From Nepenthes gracilis (taxonomy: Eukaryota > Streptophyta > Magnoliopsida > Caryophyllales > Nepenthaceae): a DNA stretch of 64,000 nucleotides. Below are positions 36,061-50,110 of this stretch, one piece after another. Made by a program: the position numbers and the translations under genes. Below the pieces are notes generated by a model. That model was not told the DNA's origin, did not search any database, and saw nothing but the letters and a program-made list of their open reading frames with translations. Each line of letters opens with the position of its first letter. Position 1 is the stretch's first letter. The DNA is taken from contig BSYO01000024.1 in assembly GCA_033239525.1 (NCBI GenBank), forward strand, positions 10,129,991 through 10,193,990, read 5' to 3'.

Positions 36061-37939
36061 TGTCACAATCCAAGAATACAACATATGTTGGTCAAAATTA
36101 AAATTCATAAAAATGTTTCAATCAACCATAAAAACCCAACTCGGGTGTGACAATCATACATAAACAGGACCTAACATATTAAAATCCGCACAAAATCTTA
36201 TCGAATATGAATCCGGATAAATATAATACACGAACTGCTATCCACAATCGCAAGGGAGGTATTGAACATAACAACAACTCATCACCATAATACTATAACT
36301 CAAATATTTCTCATACAATGATAAGGGTCATCATCTGACCATAAATAATAACCATAAAATATTCTCAAGATCAAAAACATACTCAACATAATATCTCCAC
36401 TCACTGATAGAGATATCCGAGTTAGGTCACGTCCAAGCTCCTACAAGCGTATCTATGCCACTAGTTTTAAGGGATAAAATAGGAAAATGTGAGCTTAGAG
36501 CTCAGCAAATATCATCGTATAAAACAGTACTCATAAATCAGAAGTAGGATATCACATAACAATTACGTAAAATAAAACACAATGTCCGTGAAATCCCTGA
36601 AAACCAAGGAGATGTCTCGTACTAAAATTATCGTCCGTATAAAACAATTCCTCTAGGACGTAATCATAATAAATAATGATCCGGTCAAATATCATAGACG
36701 ATATCATATCATATGATCCGAGGTCACATTGATCGCAACCATCACCATATTCGTGTGGGATACATACCATCGTTCGGATCTAAATCTCATAATTCAGAAA
36801 TCGAGAGAAGACCGCCGGAATTAAAACATAAATTAAAACATGTTCTGGGTTCAACACATATTTATATGTACGAGACATTCCTATCGCCCATCGTGGGCCA
36901 AACCACGTATCTTGAATTACAATCCACTCAAATACATGTAGAAATACAAAGCATACATAAAATCGAAGAACTAAAGATAAATAATACCAACTTGAGGAAG
37001 GGTTATCCTCGTCTGGTAACCACGACTATATTGGCTACAATTTAAGCCAGCAACTCAAAGTTATCCATATACTTTGTCTCCCATAAATTAAATACTTGCT
37101 CACTATATTTTACCATATACGGCTTTGGGTGCAACCTCAAATTTTAGTTATATATTAGGACGTCCAAATATATTAGTTTTCCGCCAATTCCTTACGATAG
37201 TTCTCATTTAAATACACAGTGGGGCAGGTTAGCTATTAAATGTCTCAACCTTCTTTCCAGTGGAAGTGGCCATATCATATATGTCCTCGTCGAGAGCGAT
37301 ACCAATTACTTGTGCCTCGAATCATATAGAACAACCCATCGGGTTTCGGACCTCCATGGTCCAGTAGTGACCCCACCTTTGGCAGCATGCATGATAAATG
37401 CAATGCCTAGTTCATGGTTTCACAATATATGAATACACAAATATACATATATACTGTCCGGGTATTCAAAAACCCTCGAAATCATAAATACGAGTGTAAA
37501 ACCACCGCACGACTAGTAAAACATATATATATGTACATAGTTAATAAATTGGGGTATACAAAAATACATGCATGTTAGTAAAAAATCACCCATAGTTGTC
37601 AAAATATATCAAAAATTAAATCAGACTAAGAATAGGCTAGAGAATACTTGCCTCAACTTTATACTCCACAGATCTGAAGAAAGGATATCGCGAAGTACCC
37701 GATTGGGCCTTTCTTTCTCCTGCCTCACACGCGTCTGCGCGTTGCCCTTCCTCTCTCCTCTGCGCATGACCACCACACCGCCGCTGCCGCCTCAACTGGC
37801 GACCACTGCGGCCTCACCCGTGACCACCATCGTCGCCACCGATTTCTTTCTCCTCTCCCTTCTCCTCCTTCTCCACTTGCAAAAAATTCAAAATGATAAT
37901 AAATATTAAAATAATTCAAATGGGATCTAAAATATTACA
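36061..37939 (-). repeat. 3' LTR of chromovirus
   Basis: 1.88 kb, aligning throughout with 41772-43623 (for example GATAGAGATATCCGAG, GAGGAGATGTCTCGTACTAA, GATCAAGAATAGG-like blocks). Includes CCGCCGCCGCC-rich sequence near the internal edge in both copies. Confidence 0.85.
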
Positions 37940-37948
37940 CTCTCCCCT

Positions 37949-40900
37949 CATTATAAAAATTTCGTCATCAAAATTTACGCATATCAATCTTTGAACAAAT
38001 AATAATAATTCTTTCGAACTTAGCCTTGATTAAAAGATTCATCCAAAACATCGATCCTCAACACCCGATCTTTCTATCCCAATATCGGAATCAAAATCTC
38101 AACATAAAATAACTTCTCGAAATCAATAACAATTCACGATTGATCACATGCCAAGAATCAAACCATATTCCTCTCAACAACAAACACAAAATACATCATA
38201 AAGATTCCATCAAACTCGGATAACACCAATCTGTTGGCCACCTCTCCAATTCGCCACAAAACCTCAAAAGGTCTATCGAACCTCAACTTCAATCTATCTT
38301 TTGCTCCCAAAACTTGAAATTCTTCTTTTCAAGATACTTTCAAAAACATCTGACCATTCTTCTCAATCATCTAATCAAGCTGCAAATCTTATCACTTGCT
38401 TCAATTCTCAAATCAAATCTTATGACCGATAACCGTGAATCCATACGCTTCCACTGCACAACTCTGATCAATCATCTGCTTCTAATCGCAATTAAAGGCC
38501 TCAAAATTAGTATACCTTACAATCTTCTCATCTCGATAATGTGTTAATGGCCAAACTCAAGAATGACGCGTTCTCATTAGAAAGCAACAAGCCTACTTCA
38601 TTAGGTTATCCATCATTATCCAAGTTGTCACCAAATTCATTGCCGTCCAAAGCAAACCAAAAATAAAATCCCGAAGGCTTCTTCTTCTTGGCTTTTTTAT
38701 TTAGACATGAGACATATGATCAGCTCGCCACTCCGCTAGGAGGAGAATCTTCGACGTTTCTTATGAACTTAGACCACTCCAACTCCATAAAAAGCTGTTG
38801 ACAATTTCAATTGCTCTCTGGACTTTCATCAATCAATCAAGGCTCTGCTTGATCACATCCAACTTCATGACCACTCGAACAAAAAGAACTTCACCTCTGA
38901 TCTTCAGAAAAGCTTCTTTCATAAAGAGCTTCGTTTAGAGCCCACTCCTGGTAGGGATTATTCACCGACTCTACAGTTTTCCACTCAAAATGAAGATAGA
39001 AGACACTGTAGCTCAAACTCTTAATACAACTTTAGTCCTAAACGACAAACGTATAAGCTGAGAATGGATCCACCTACCTACCACTTTATTGGCAAAAATC
39101 TTCTTTACCTCGTGAGATTATAGACCGCCCCAATCAAACCCGCCACTTCTCCAAAATCGTAGGACTTAACAAAACCTCCACCTAATCAATGTCCTCAAAA
39201 TGGATTTCAAATCAAATTCTCTACTTAAAATTCAAATCAAATCTTACCACCAAGAGCTATGGACCTGCGTGCTCAAATTCTTATACGAGCTTGCATTGAA
39301 ATTCGGCACAACATCTGATCACAATCGAAACCACAAACTGGAATATCCTACAACCTCATTATCTCGTTGGCATACCGACAAGCAAACTTTCCATCAAAAT
39401 ACATCATCCGAAATGAAAATAAATGAGCCAACATCAATAGCCAATCCACAATCACCCAAACTGTGTCCATATTTCTAACTATCCTTGGCAATCCCAAAGC
39501 AAAATTCATAAAGGCTGCTCATGTTCCACTTTCTCTTATTAACATATGACACGTCAAATCCGAAGGCTTCCAACCCAAAATATCACTAATAATAACCCTT
39601 ATGTGATCCACTTGCTTACATTGCCACATGATTAACTCCGTTTTCGAAATAATTTTCTTCAAACCTCTATGATCAAATTGAGCCACAACTATCTCAAACA
39701 AATAGCATTTCTAAATCCTCTAAATAAAGACATCAACTGCTAACTCCAAGCCATAAGTGGAGTAACCATGATCATAGACTTTCAATATCTGTAACCCATA
39801 GGCCACTACTACTCGAATAAGTTGCATCAGAACACAACCTCAAATCTTCCTTAGAAGCATCACAACTTAACACAAATCAACTTGATCGATCTGGGATCAA
39901 CTAAATCGACTTTGTTGATAATCCGTCCTTTTATTTCTTGAAAGCTCCCCTCACAATTACTATCCCAATAAATACCGATTGCTTTGAAATCAAATGTCCC
40001 ACGGACACTACAATTCTCGAGGAATCCTCCACAAATCACTTAACAAATTTAAGTAGACCCAAGAAATCGCGCATTATTGGCGACAAATGATGGTCTTTCC
40101 AACCGACTACTGCTCAATCTTCTACATATCCACAAACATACCATCAAAGAAACAACAAGCCCAAAATAACCCTACTTCCAACCAAACTTGCATCTTCTCA
40201 ACTGGGCAAACCATAAACTACCATTTATAGCTATAACACAATCCTCAAACAAACCTCATGCCCCATATAAATTTCTTAAATAAATCAAAGTATCATTAAT
40301 AAATCCATCACAAATAGACCTAAATACGACCAACAGAACCGATTCATAAGATTCACAAAAGATGCCAACAAAATTACTAACCCAAAAATACCACTGATGC
40401 TCACAACAGTCGCACCTTTACCATGAAGACTATCTCCAACACAATCTCCCAATCATCCTAATTAATAATATTTTGAATGCATATCGATTTTAGAAAATAT
40501 CGAGCCCTAACCATTGATCAAACAAATCACCTATTGATTTCCAACATTCACTTATCAAATGATTCATTTTCTAAACGAATTAAATTTTTTAATAATTTAT
40601 AGATAATCTTATCAATTCATATTGCTCATCCCAAAGGTACTGAAGCACCTAACTGTAAAACATTCAACCGATGCCTCTAGAATTCTATACAGGATCGTTG
40701 AAATCGATGCTACCCCCGACACAACCTCAATTATCGATCAGGAGACAATCCAAGCTAATCCTCTAAGAAATAGCCTCAAATTACTATACAGCCAGAAAAT
40801 CATTTATAACCACATAACGACTCCCAGATGTGGCCACATATGCCAAATAAACTCGACACACATTCTCATCAATCAACTTGTAGGAAAATGATATCAACTT

Positions 40901-41771
40901 AATCATCTCTCGATCGACTCTTCCTCATATTCAAAAATTCACAACATATATCACAAATTAGAATATTCTAACTGAAATCATCTATACTAATGTGGTGACT
41001 TGCCAATTGAATCACTCCTAATATCATATCAAAGTTTGGTTTATCAAATAAAATTAGATCAATCAACCATTGATATTTATAAACTCAAATCGGATATTAG
41101 ATTCCACAATCTTAACATATTAAAGGTTTACCCATCAGTGGTAAATATTTTCAAAACTCATTTTAGAAATTAGAAAAGTATGGAACATTCACTTATAAGG
41201 TCAAAGGCCACAGACTTATTTCCGTGCCTTCACCAACTAAATTCACCATCCTTACTATCCCGAATGCCAAACGGCGAGTGATTTTAAAAATTACCTCCAC
41301 CAAACATCATAAGAAGTGCAATGCAGTACTGAGAAGTCCATCACTGAATTGCCTCACTCTCCAACTTATGGACAATAGATCAAACTTTTTCCGAACTATC
41401 AAAAATCTCAAACACGTTATCTACTTTCTGAAGCTTAATTTAAGCCTTAATTGGATTAAAAATTTTAAAAATCTTCTAAACTGGCTCACTTATAATAATT
41501 CGAAGGGCGCTCCATCTTACCCCTAATAGACCATCATTCACATAGCAACCAAGTTCTTATCTGACTGCTAAATTGAATCACTCATTACATCGCTCATGCA
41601 ACTCATCACAGCTTATTAATCGACCTGCTAAGTTGAATTCAAACATTTACAACTCAAACATCCGTTCTTCACCATAGGTTGTACTTATCGTGCCAAATAT
41701 TCAATCAATTTCTTGCCTAAGATTATTCAAAAATACATCTCCTTACGACCTTTTCTCTAATGCCACCTCCC
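37949..41771 (-). pseudogene. Chromovirus pol remnants
   Basis: Minus-strand pieces: an integrase GPY/F-type C-terminus near 38215-38330 (LRFDRPFEVLWRIGEVANRL), a possible chromodomain trace and the usual closing ...EIF phrase just before the polypurine tract, and an RT-RNase H junction near 39830-40090 (FLGLLKF-like, then FVLSCDASKEDL). No gag or protease was recognised, so it is internally deleted or decayed beyond reading. Confidence 0.65.
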
Positions 41772-43623
41772 TGTCACGACTTAGAAATACAATATATGTA
41801 GGTCAAAATTAAAATCGATAATAATATTTTTATCAATCATAAAAGCCCAACCCCAGTGTGATAGTCATACACAAATTGGACCCAATTGGATCCAACATGA
41901 TAAAATTTGTACAATATCTCATCGGATATAAATCCGGACAAATATAACACAATATCTGCTACCACAATCACAAGGGATGTATTGAACATAACAACAATTC
42001 ATCACCATAATACTATAACTCAGATATTTTTCATACAATGATTAGGGCCAACATCCAGCCATAAATAATAACCATAAAACATTCTTGAGATAAAAAACAT
42101 ACTCAACATAATATCTCCACGCACTGATAGAGATATCCGAGCCAGATCGCGTCCAAATTCCTACAAGCATATTCATACCACTAGTCTGAAGAGCTTAGCA
42201 AGTATCATCATATAAAACAGTACTCATAAATTAGAAGTAGGAATATCGTATAGCAATTACGTAAAATAAAATATAATATCTGTGAAATCCCTAAAAATCG
42301 AGGAGATGTCTCGTACTAAAATCATCGTCCGTATCAAATAGTCCCTCTAAGATGTAATCGTAATAAATAATGATCCGATCAAATATCATAGACGATATCA
42401 TGTCATATGATCCAAGGTCACATAGACCGTAACCGTCACCACATCCGTGCGAGACACATACCATCGTCTGAGTCTAAATCTCATAATATAGAAATCAAGA
42501 GAAGACCGTCAAAACTAAAACATAAATCAAAGCATATTCTGGATTTATCATATATTTATACGTACAAGACATTCCTATTACCCATCCGTGGGCCAAACCA
42601 CGTATCTCGAATCACAATCCACCCAAATACATACAAAAATACAAAGCATGTAAAAAATCAAAGAACCAAAGATAAATAATACCAATTTGAGGAAGGGTTA
42701 CCCTCGTCCAGTAAGAACGGTTATATCGGCTACGATTTAAGCCAACAGCTCAAGGCTATCCATATACTCTGTCTTTCATAGATTAGGAACATCCTATATT
42801 TTACCCCCCATGATTTTGAGTACAATTTCAAGTTTTAGTTATATATTAGAACTTCTAAATATATTAGTTTTCCGTCAATTCCTTACAATGGTTCTCATTT
42901 AAATACACAGTAAGCAGGTCAGTTACTAAATATCTCAACCTTCCTTCCGACGGAAGTGGCCATATCATATACGTTCCCATCAGGAGCGGTACCAATAACT
43001 CGTGCCTCGGATCACATAGAACGACTCATCGAGTCTCAGACCTCCATGGTCCCGTAGTGACCCCGTCTTCGACAACATGCATGATAAATAAAATGCCTTA
43101 TTATTTCACAATATACGGATACACAAATATACATATATACTATTCAGGTATCTGAAAACCCTCCAAATCATAAATACTAGTATAAAACCACCGCACAACT
43201 AGTAAAATGTACATGCATGTGCATAATTAATAAATTAGAGGTATATAAAAATATATACATGTTTATAAAATCACCCACAGTGGTCAAAATATATCAAAAA
43301 TTAAATCAGATCAAGAATAGGTAGATGATACTTGCCTCAACTTTATACTTCACAGATCTGAAAAAATGATATCCTAAAACACCCAATTGAGTCTTTCTTT
43401 CTCTTGCCTCACGCGTGCTTATACGCTGCTCTTCCTCTCTCCTCTGTGCATGGTCACCACACCGCCGCCGCCGCCTCAACCAGCGACCACTACGGCCTCA
43501 CCCGCGACCACCATCGTCACTATCGATCTCTCTCTCCTCTCCCTACTCCTCATTCTCCACCTCGAAAAAATCTAAAATGATAATAAATATTAAAATAATC
43601 CATACAGGATTCGAAATATTACA
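41772..43623 (-). repeat. 5' LTR of chromovirus
   Basis: 1.85 kb partner of the copy at 36061-37939; TATAT duplication follows at 43624-43628. Confidence 0.85.
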
Positions 43624-43628
43624 TATAT

Positions 43629-45830
43629 GCTCAAGAAGGTATCATAAAACATGACATATAAAATTTTTACATAATTTACATAAAATGATGCATTAGTATA
43701 AAACGATGCATATGGATAATGCAAAAGTACGATGTGAGCATGAACATGTACTCCTTCAATTCCTTAGACTGAGATCATGTGACATCTTAGAACTTACTTG
43801 TATTATAGGATTAAATTCTCTTATTATCTTGAGGGATTAGGGCTAGTAGGCCCCACCAGTTGAGAGAGTGAATAATCGAGGATAGATTATATTCACTCTA
43901 CACAATTAAAGGCCTTAGTTCTTAGATCTTTCATAGTCATCTCAAACATGATCTCTTGTTTTCTCTTTATTTATATCTCAAGAATTAGGAAGATCTTATA
44001 TTTTTAACTCTTATCCTCCATAGTAACGCCCCCAGGAAGGAAAACCATATATTAGTCTATGGATGGAGTTATTCTTGATTGTCATTGTAATATTCTAAGG
44101 CTTGCCAAAGACTATCACTCGCTCCACTAAGCGGCCAAGATACGCGGCCAGGATATCCTTGGCTCTCCATCGTAACATCATGACAAGCTAGAGAATGTTA
44201 CCTATTGAAATAATCCTTAATCCAGTTTCTTACTGTTTTTAACTTAACTTGGAAAATCTTGATTCTTGGTTCATGGTTCTTAAACTTGATTCTCATTCAT
44301 TTGTGGTCACTTTAACTAAATCTTTTAGATCATCTTTGCTTCTTAGCCTTGGAATTTCATTGATCAGTGACCACTTCAACTCATCTTGGTTTTGTTTCAA
44401 CATTAGCTATTTCAATATTACTTATCTGAACCTTTCAATTAATTTTGTCATAACTTACTTTTATAATAATCTATTAAACTTGACATTCCCATAACTTAAT
44501 GCTCTCTGTAATCATTAACCCTATAACTTTTAGCTGAATTTCAGCTAAGGTTATCCGTTGAGTTCAAATACTTCATAATACATAATTTGCATATCAAACC
44601 TCAATACACATAATCCTTGCTTCTTCACCTTAATTTTTTTAATCTTCAAATATCTCTTTTCTTCACATAATAATCTTGGAGTTCACTTTCAGATAAATCT
44701 TAGAGTTCTTAATAATTTTATCAGTATAACTTCTAAACAGATTTTTAGATAAAAATATCCATTATACTTAAATACCTTGTAATATCATATTTTCATATCA
44801 TAATTTTTTCACCATATTTATTTTTTCAATTTTTATTCTAGGGTTTAGTGAATAGTATTTTGACACAATCCAAATATATAATGCAAAATATATGCTAAAA
44901 ATAAACTCACAGATTATAATACTCATTTTTAATTATACACTTTATTCTTTATATCATGAGAATAATGAAAAACATGCGGTATAATATACAAATCTTAAAA
45001 GATGAGGGTTTTAGAGTAAGCTAAAAACAGTAATGAAGAAAATCCGGGGTTAGGGTAGACTTGTCTCTACCTAATTTATTATTTTTCTTACTCTAATTGG
45101 ATCGAAAATGGCAAAAAATTCCTTCCCTTCCTCTTTTCCTCTCCTTCTCCCTTCACTGCTCTACTTCATGGTCCTCTTTCTCTCCCTCCCCTATTTTAAA
45201 ACTGAAAATAGTAAGTCGATGGGAAGGTTTTTGAAGTGCGCTCGAGCGACCAAGACACCCAAAGGGACACGCTCGAGCGCCCATCGGACGCTCCTCGGGT
45301 GATGTCTTCTGTTTTTCACCCCGGGTGGCGCTCGGGCGTTGGTCGGGCGCGGGTTGGCCCGCATCAAATTTACAGTAAGCCTACTTCGCGTTTATGTCAC
45401 CCGGGACCCGTTTTGACCTTTCTAACTCAATTTCTTTTATATCCTTGGACATTAATTTTGATTATATAACCTTAATAAGCCATAATTATCATAATTTAAA
45501 ACTAAAAATCTTATTTACAGATTACCATTTTATGATTTATAATTTTGATTCTGATTTTACCAATTTCAGATTTTTAGGCTTTTCAAATCAATTCCTCCCA
45601 TACCATTTGACCTCAATTCACCTTTTTAACTTAATCACCTTCCAATTACTTTTTTTGAATTTGAGACCTCACTCTCATATTTATCACATCGTGAAAATCA
45701 GCACCTTTCACTTCGCCTTAAAGAGGTGGCTCTTGTCCCGGAGGAGCGGTTTTAGGCTAGGATTTACTTCAATCGGAGGATCGTTTCCCTGACGAACCCC
45801 TGTTTTCTAGTTGCCTTTCAAGACTAGAGG
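43629..45830. mobile_element. LTR-like DNA, right part
   Basis: AT-rich, with a GC-rich block at 45235-45430 of CGCTCGAGCG / GCTCGGGCG words typical of some chromovirus LTRs. Likely the continuation of 35467-36060, split by the nested chromovirus. The right limit is where element 1 sequence resumes (~45830). No ORF. Confidence 0.35.
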
Positions 45831-46229
45831 AATGCCGGTGCCTCCTGTTGACTTGAGTTAATAGGATATCCAATCGGTCGTGGCCGGGGGCTTGTGTTGC
45901 GTTCCCCAAGAGACCCTTCATCTTCGGGTAGCCATCATGATGAGTCGTAATAACTCTTTGTTTAAATGGGGCCCTCAAATGCCCTTAAGAGTTTATCAGC
46001 ATCTTTTTGCCGCGCAAGGCGTTGTATAATTTCTTAAATACGAACATACTCTTTATTTGCTGAATCATGTTTTTGTATCAAGTAGCGGTGCCTAAGTTAT
46101 TATTCTGGGCATCGTACCTTCTGTTGGAGCGTATGTTCTCTCACATTTTGCTTTGATTTGTTGACCGTTATAGACTAATTGTGCTATCCCCTGTGGGAGG
46201 AGATTGCTGCACCCGTGCTGCGTAAGCCC

Positions 46230-46366
46230 CCCAAGGTTTTGTGTTCAACTACAAATAGGCCGCTTGGGATGAAACCAAGGTTTAATCCGACTGCTTACAG
46301 GCCTCTTGGTATGGCACCAAATTTTAATTCGACCGCTTACAAGTTGCTTAGTATGGGACCAAGGTC
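46230..46366. repeat. Tandem array, ~43-bp unit, ~3 copies (element 1, after integrase)
   Basis: Units of the form GGCCGCTTGGGATGAAACCA, then AGGTTTAATCCGACTGCTTACA, repeated with changes. It sits in the same place as the array at 59398-59610 of element 2. Confidence 0.65.
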
Positions 46367-46617
46367 TAGGCACGAGCGAATGAAGACCCGCCTGATTTAG
46401 GGACATTCTAGGTTGTCTATTTTCATACAGCCTACACGCAGGCATACATATGGGAAAAAGCAAAAGAGTAGAACAACATGCTAAAAGAGAAAATATTTTA
46501 TTTAAATATATGTCCTTACAAGCAGAATTTGGATCATACACATGACCTACCTTAACATGGTGCGACCTTTTTACTAGAAGTAACGCTTTGGGTAGATAGT
46601 ATTTCACGTCCGTGGAA

Positions 46618-47801
46618 CTAACTTACCGTTTTTGGTCCGGAGCTTGTATACTCCATTCCACAGAATGGTTGAGATGAGGGACGGGTCTTCCCAATTCTGG
46701 GAGAGTTTACTCCTATTGGCTGTCTTCCCATGGCCTCTATACTTTGCAAGAAAAGGTCCTTAATTTCGAATTGCCGCACTTTTACATTCTTGTTATAATA
46801 GCAAGCGATTTGCTTTTGGTAGGCAACTGTGTGCATTCTGGCCGTGTCCTGAGCTTCCTGTAGTTGGTCTAGGTGATCCCTAGTCTTTTGAAAGTTGTTG
46901 AGTGGGTTGAAGGCTTCGACCGAAAAACTTGGGAGCTCGATCTCGGCTGGGATCACAGTGTTAGTCCCTTAGCAAAGACTAAAAGGCGTCTCACACTTTG
47001 GTTCCTTAGGAATTTTCCGGTATGATCATAACACGGAAGGCAATTCATTTACTCAAGAGCCCCTTGCGTCCTTCAGTTTGGTCTTTAGACCGTGCAACAA
47101 TGTTTGGTTGGTGATCTCCAACTACTCGTTCACTTGGGGCTACATTATCGAAGTATGGATCAATCTAATACTAAGACTAGTACAATACTTGGTGAAGCAC
47201 TTGCTTGAGAATTGGATTTTGTTGTCGATCATGATGGCCTCGAAAACACCAAATCTACTGATTGTTCTTTGCTGGATGAATTCTATGGCGTTATACTCAA
47301 TAATCTTAGCCAGTGGGGCAGCTTTGACCTATTTGGTGAAATAATTAATGCCAGTAATGATGAACTTTTTTTAACCAGTCGCAATGGAAAATAAGCCGAG
47401 AATATCAAGCCTCCATTGCGTGAACGACCAAGGTGCTTGGAGGGCTCTTAGTTCTATGGGTGGTTTGTGGTGAAAATTATCATGGAATTGATAGTTCTCA
47501 CACTTCTTCACAAAATCCAAGGCATTCTTCTTATTGTTGGCCAGTGCTATCCTTGGTGTATCACCTTGAAGGATAGGTTCCTACCACCAATATACAACCC
47601 ACAGATCCCAAGGTAAACCTCACCCAATACACAGTCAACCTCTTCAGGAGTAAGGTACTGAAGGTACAGAGTCGAGTATCCTCGACAATACAGTTTCTCG
47701 TCAAATATAGTATACCAATCAGCTGTCTTCTTTATTCGCTTGGCTTCGTCTGTGTTCTCTGGCAGGGAGTAGTCCGCGAGGTATCTCCAGTAGGGCGACA
47801 T
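46618..47801 (-). pseudogene. Element 1 integrase remnant
   Basis: Minus strand: the N-terminal zinc-binding region at 47547-47801 (ADWYTIFDEKLYCRGYS, LTPEEVDCVLGEVYLGICG), a core with LDILGLFSIATG and later an IDN-type motif (~47000-47400), and a C-terminal part at 46618-46956 (LDQLQEAQDTARMHTVAYQ). Frames shift several times. Confidence 0.75.
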
Positions 47802-47959
47802 CTAATTCGCGTCATTGAAGACCTACATCGTTTCCTATTCCTCTACGCTGGAAGTGCTCAAAACCTCCCGCATGGTCCTTCGAGTACTGCTATGGATTTT
47901 CAACCGCTACTACCATTGCAAGTTAGTCGACTTTCCAATTTTCAGTTCTGAGGACGTGG

Positions 47960-48500
47960 ACCAGGTCGAGCTTATCGAACCTCTAGATTGCGCCTTTCGT
48001 CTTAGCCAAGTATTTGACCAAGAGAGGATTGCATGCCTCGAAGTTCCTACGGATGTACTTGACGACTAGTTCTGATTCGCTGTAAACAGTCAAGTGCTTA
48101 GCTGAGCACTCCTTGGCCAGTTGCAATCCCACCAACGGAGCTTCATACTCTGCAATGTTATTAGTGGTCAAAAAAGCAAGCTTCAGTGAGTATTTCACTT
48201 CAAACTGTCTGGGGTCCGTAGGACCACTCCAACCACACTGCCTGAGTTAGTTGACAAACCGTCCACGTAGAGGACCCAATCTTACGCTTCAGAGTGATGA
48301 TCCATGACACGGGTGCATTCCACATCGATGATTAGGGTTGTAGTTTCGACGATAAAGTCCACCAGAGCTTGCCCCTTGATGGCCGGCCTGAGCCAAAACT
48401 CAATATCGAACTCTTCCAACTCGATAGCCCACTTGACTAGTCGTTCGGAGATATCAGGCTTTTATAGGATGCCCTTCAACGGTTGGTTGGTTAGGATGAC
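47960..48500 (-). pseudogene. Element 1 RNase H remnant
   Basis: Minus strand: a YVDG-type motif near 48280, then KYSLKLAFLTTNNIAEYEA, AKECSAKHLTVYSESELVV and NPLLVKYLAKTK. This is a typical RNase H of Ty3/gypsy Tat elements. Confidence 0.75.
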
Positions 48501-48953
48501 AATCCGATGAGTTTGGAAGTAGGGCCTCAACTTTCTGGTTGAGAAGACAAGCGTCAATGCAAGCTTCTCAGCATAGAGGTAGTGAATCTCAGCGTCGGTT
48601 AACATTTTGCTCACGTATTAGGCTGGCCGTTGTGCGTCATGATCTTAACATATCAAGATGGAGCTTAGAATCGCCTCTAATATTGCTAAGTGGAGATACA
48701 ACTCCTCCCTCTCTTATGGTGATGTTAGTAGTGGTGGACTGGCCAGGTACTATTTCAGTTCGTCAAAAGTGCCCTGACACTCTACTGTCTACTAGAATCC
48801 ATTCGCCTTCGTCCCCCTCAAAGCCTTGAAGAGGGGAAGGTAATTGTCACCTGATTTAGCCAAGAAATGGGAGAGCACTGCCAGTCTCCCTGTCGGCCTC
48901 TGGATATCCTTGATACTCCATGGTGGAGTTATATCAGTGAGGGCTTTGATCTT

Positions 48954-49460
48954 CTATACCCCGAAGACATACTTCGAGGGCTTCAGCTTCATCTGGTGTG
49001 CACGAAGTACCTCGAAGGTTTTAGCTAGATCGTGAATATAGTCATCAGTGGTCTTACTCTTAGCAAGTATATCATCAATGTACACCTTCATATTGTGGAC
49101 GATTGGCTTCTCAAACATTTTGTTCACGAGTCTTTGGTATGTAGAGCCTCGCATTCTTTATACCGAAAGGTATGACTTTGTAGCAGTAGTTCCCTCGATC
49201 AATCATAAATGAGGTATGCTCATCATTTTTTGAGCTTATCCGGATCTAGTTGTAGTGTGAATATGCATTCATGAAACTCAACAACTCATGTCCAGAAGTG
49301 GAGTCCACTAGCAAGTCAATTCTGGGTAACGGGAAGGTATCTTTTTGGTAGGCTTTGTTGACATCGGTATAGTCGACACACGTCCACCACTTCCCGTTGC
49401 TCTTCTTGACTAGAACTACGTTAGAGAGTCAGTTTGGATATCGGAACTCCTTGATGAACC
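48954..49460 (-). pseudogene. Element 1 reverse transcriptase remnant
   Basis: Minus strand: VVLVKKSNGKWWTCVDYTDV and DTFPLPRIDLLVDSTSGHEL near 49300-49430, and the catalytic box VYIDDILAKSKTTDD with FEVLRAHQMKLKPSKYVFGV at 48954-49154. The stretch between gag and RT is too short to hold a zinc knuckle and protease. Confidence 0.8.
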
Positions 49461-49499
49461 TCACGTCCAACAACTTCTTCGCCTTATTGGCTTTTTCTG

Positions 49500-50110
49500 C
49501 CGCTACGTAGGCCCTGTAATTGATTCCGCCTCCCAAAATATTTGCTGTTTCTTATGGGCCAGGTGTCTAAAACAGTCGCTCGATCCTAGTGCAAAAATGA
49601 AACTACTAAATTTCACTTCTTCAGTAAGCTTTGGTATTCTCCGAGCTTTTGTGGTGAACTGTTCCAGGAACTTTCTCAAGCTCTCAATCAACTTCTACTT
49701 CATGTGGGCGAGATGCCATGGCTACTTCTCATTGTGGTGACTAGAGGCGTACTGGGCTAGGAAGCTATCCGTGAGGTCTCGAAAGCTCCAGATCGAATTT
49801 GTCAAGAGCTGGTAGAACCAGATCCTAGTGTCTCCCATCAAAGTGAGAGGAAAGAACTGGCATATGAAAGCTTCCTCTAGGCTCTGAAAGCTCAACAGGG
49901 TACGAAAGTGGTCGAGATGATCCATTGGATTGGTGCTCCTGTCGTAAGATTCCAGGGTAGGCATCTTGAATTTGGGCGGCAGCGACTGTGTCTGTATCTC
50001 CATGGTGAATGGAGATCTCTTCAAATCGGCTGTGTATTAGCCGGCTTCATCTCTGAACACGCAGTTTCATATTTTCTGAACTTTCTCCTCCACTCGTGAG
50101 GAGGTTGCAG
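49500..50110 (-). pseudogene. Element 1 gag remnant
   Basis: Minus strand: FKMPTLESYDRSTNPMDHLD, LTLMGDTRIWFYQLLTNSIW and FLAQYASSHHNEK at 49722-50024, continuing ESLRKFLEQFTTKARRIP near 49620-49690. Matches the retrotransposon gag core of Tat elements; one or more stops. Confidence 0.8.

Larger units (their letters stand above)
36061..43623 (-). mobile_element. Ty3/gypsy chromovirus (Tekay/Del-like), minus strand
   Basis: Two LTRs, 36061-37939 and 41772-43623, start TGTCAC and end ATTACA on the plus strand. They are bounded by the 5-bp duplication TATAT (36056-36060 and 43624-43628). On the minus strand a primer site like TGGCATTAGAG (two transitions from the Met-tRNA PBS) lies beside the 5' LTR near 41757-41767, and an AGGGGAGAG polypurine tract precedes the 3' LTR at 37940-37948. 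Internal DNA is only 3.8 kb. Fully decayed, with differences between LTRs mostly transitions. Confidence 0.85.

Noticed and set aside
44249..45792. Short plus-strand ORFs in the LTR-like region
   Set aside because: AT-rich chance frames without motifs, not conserved with other copies.
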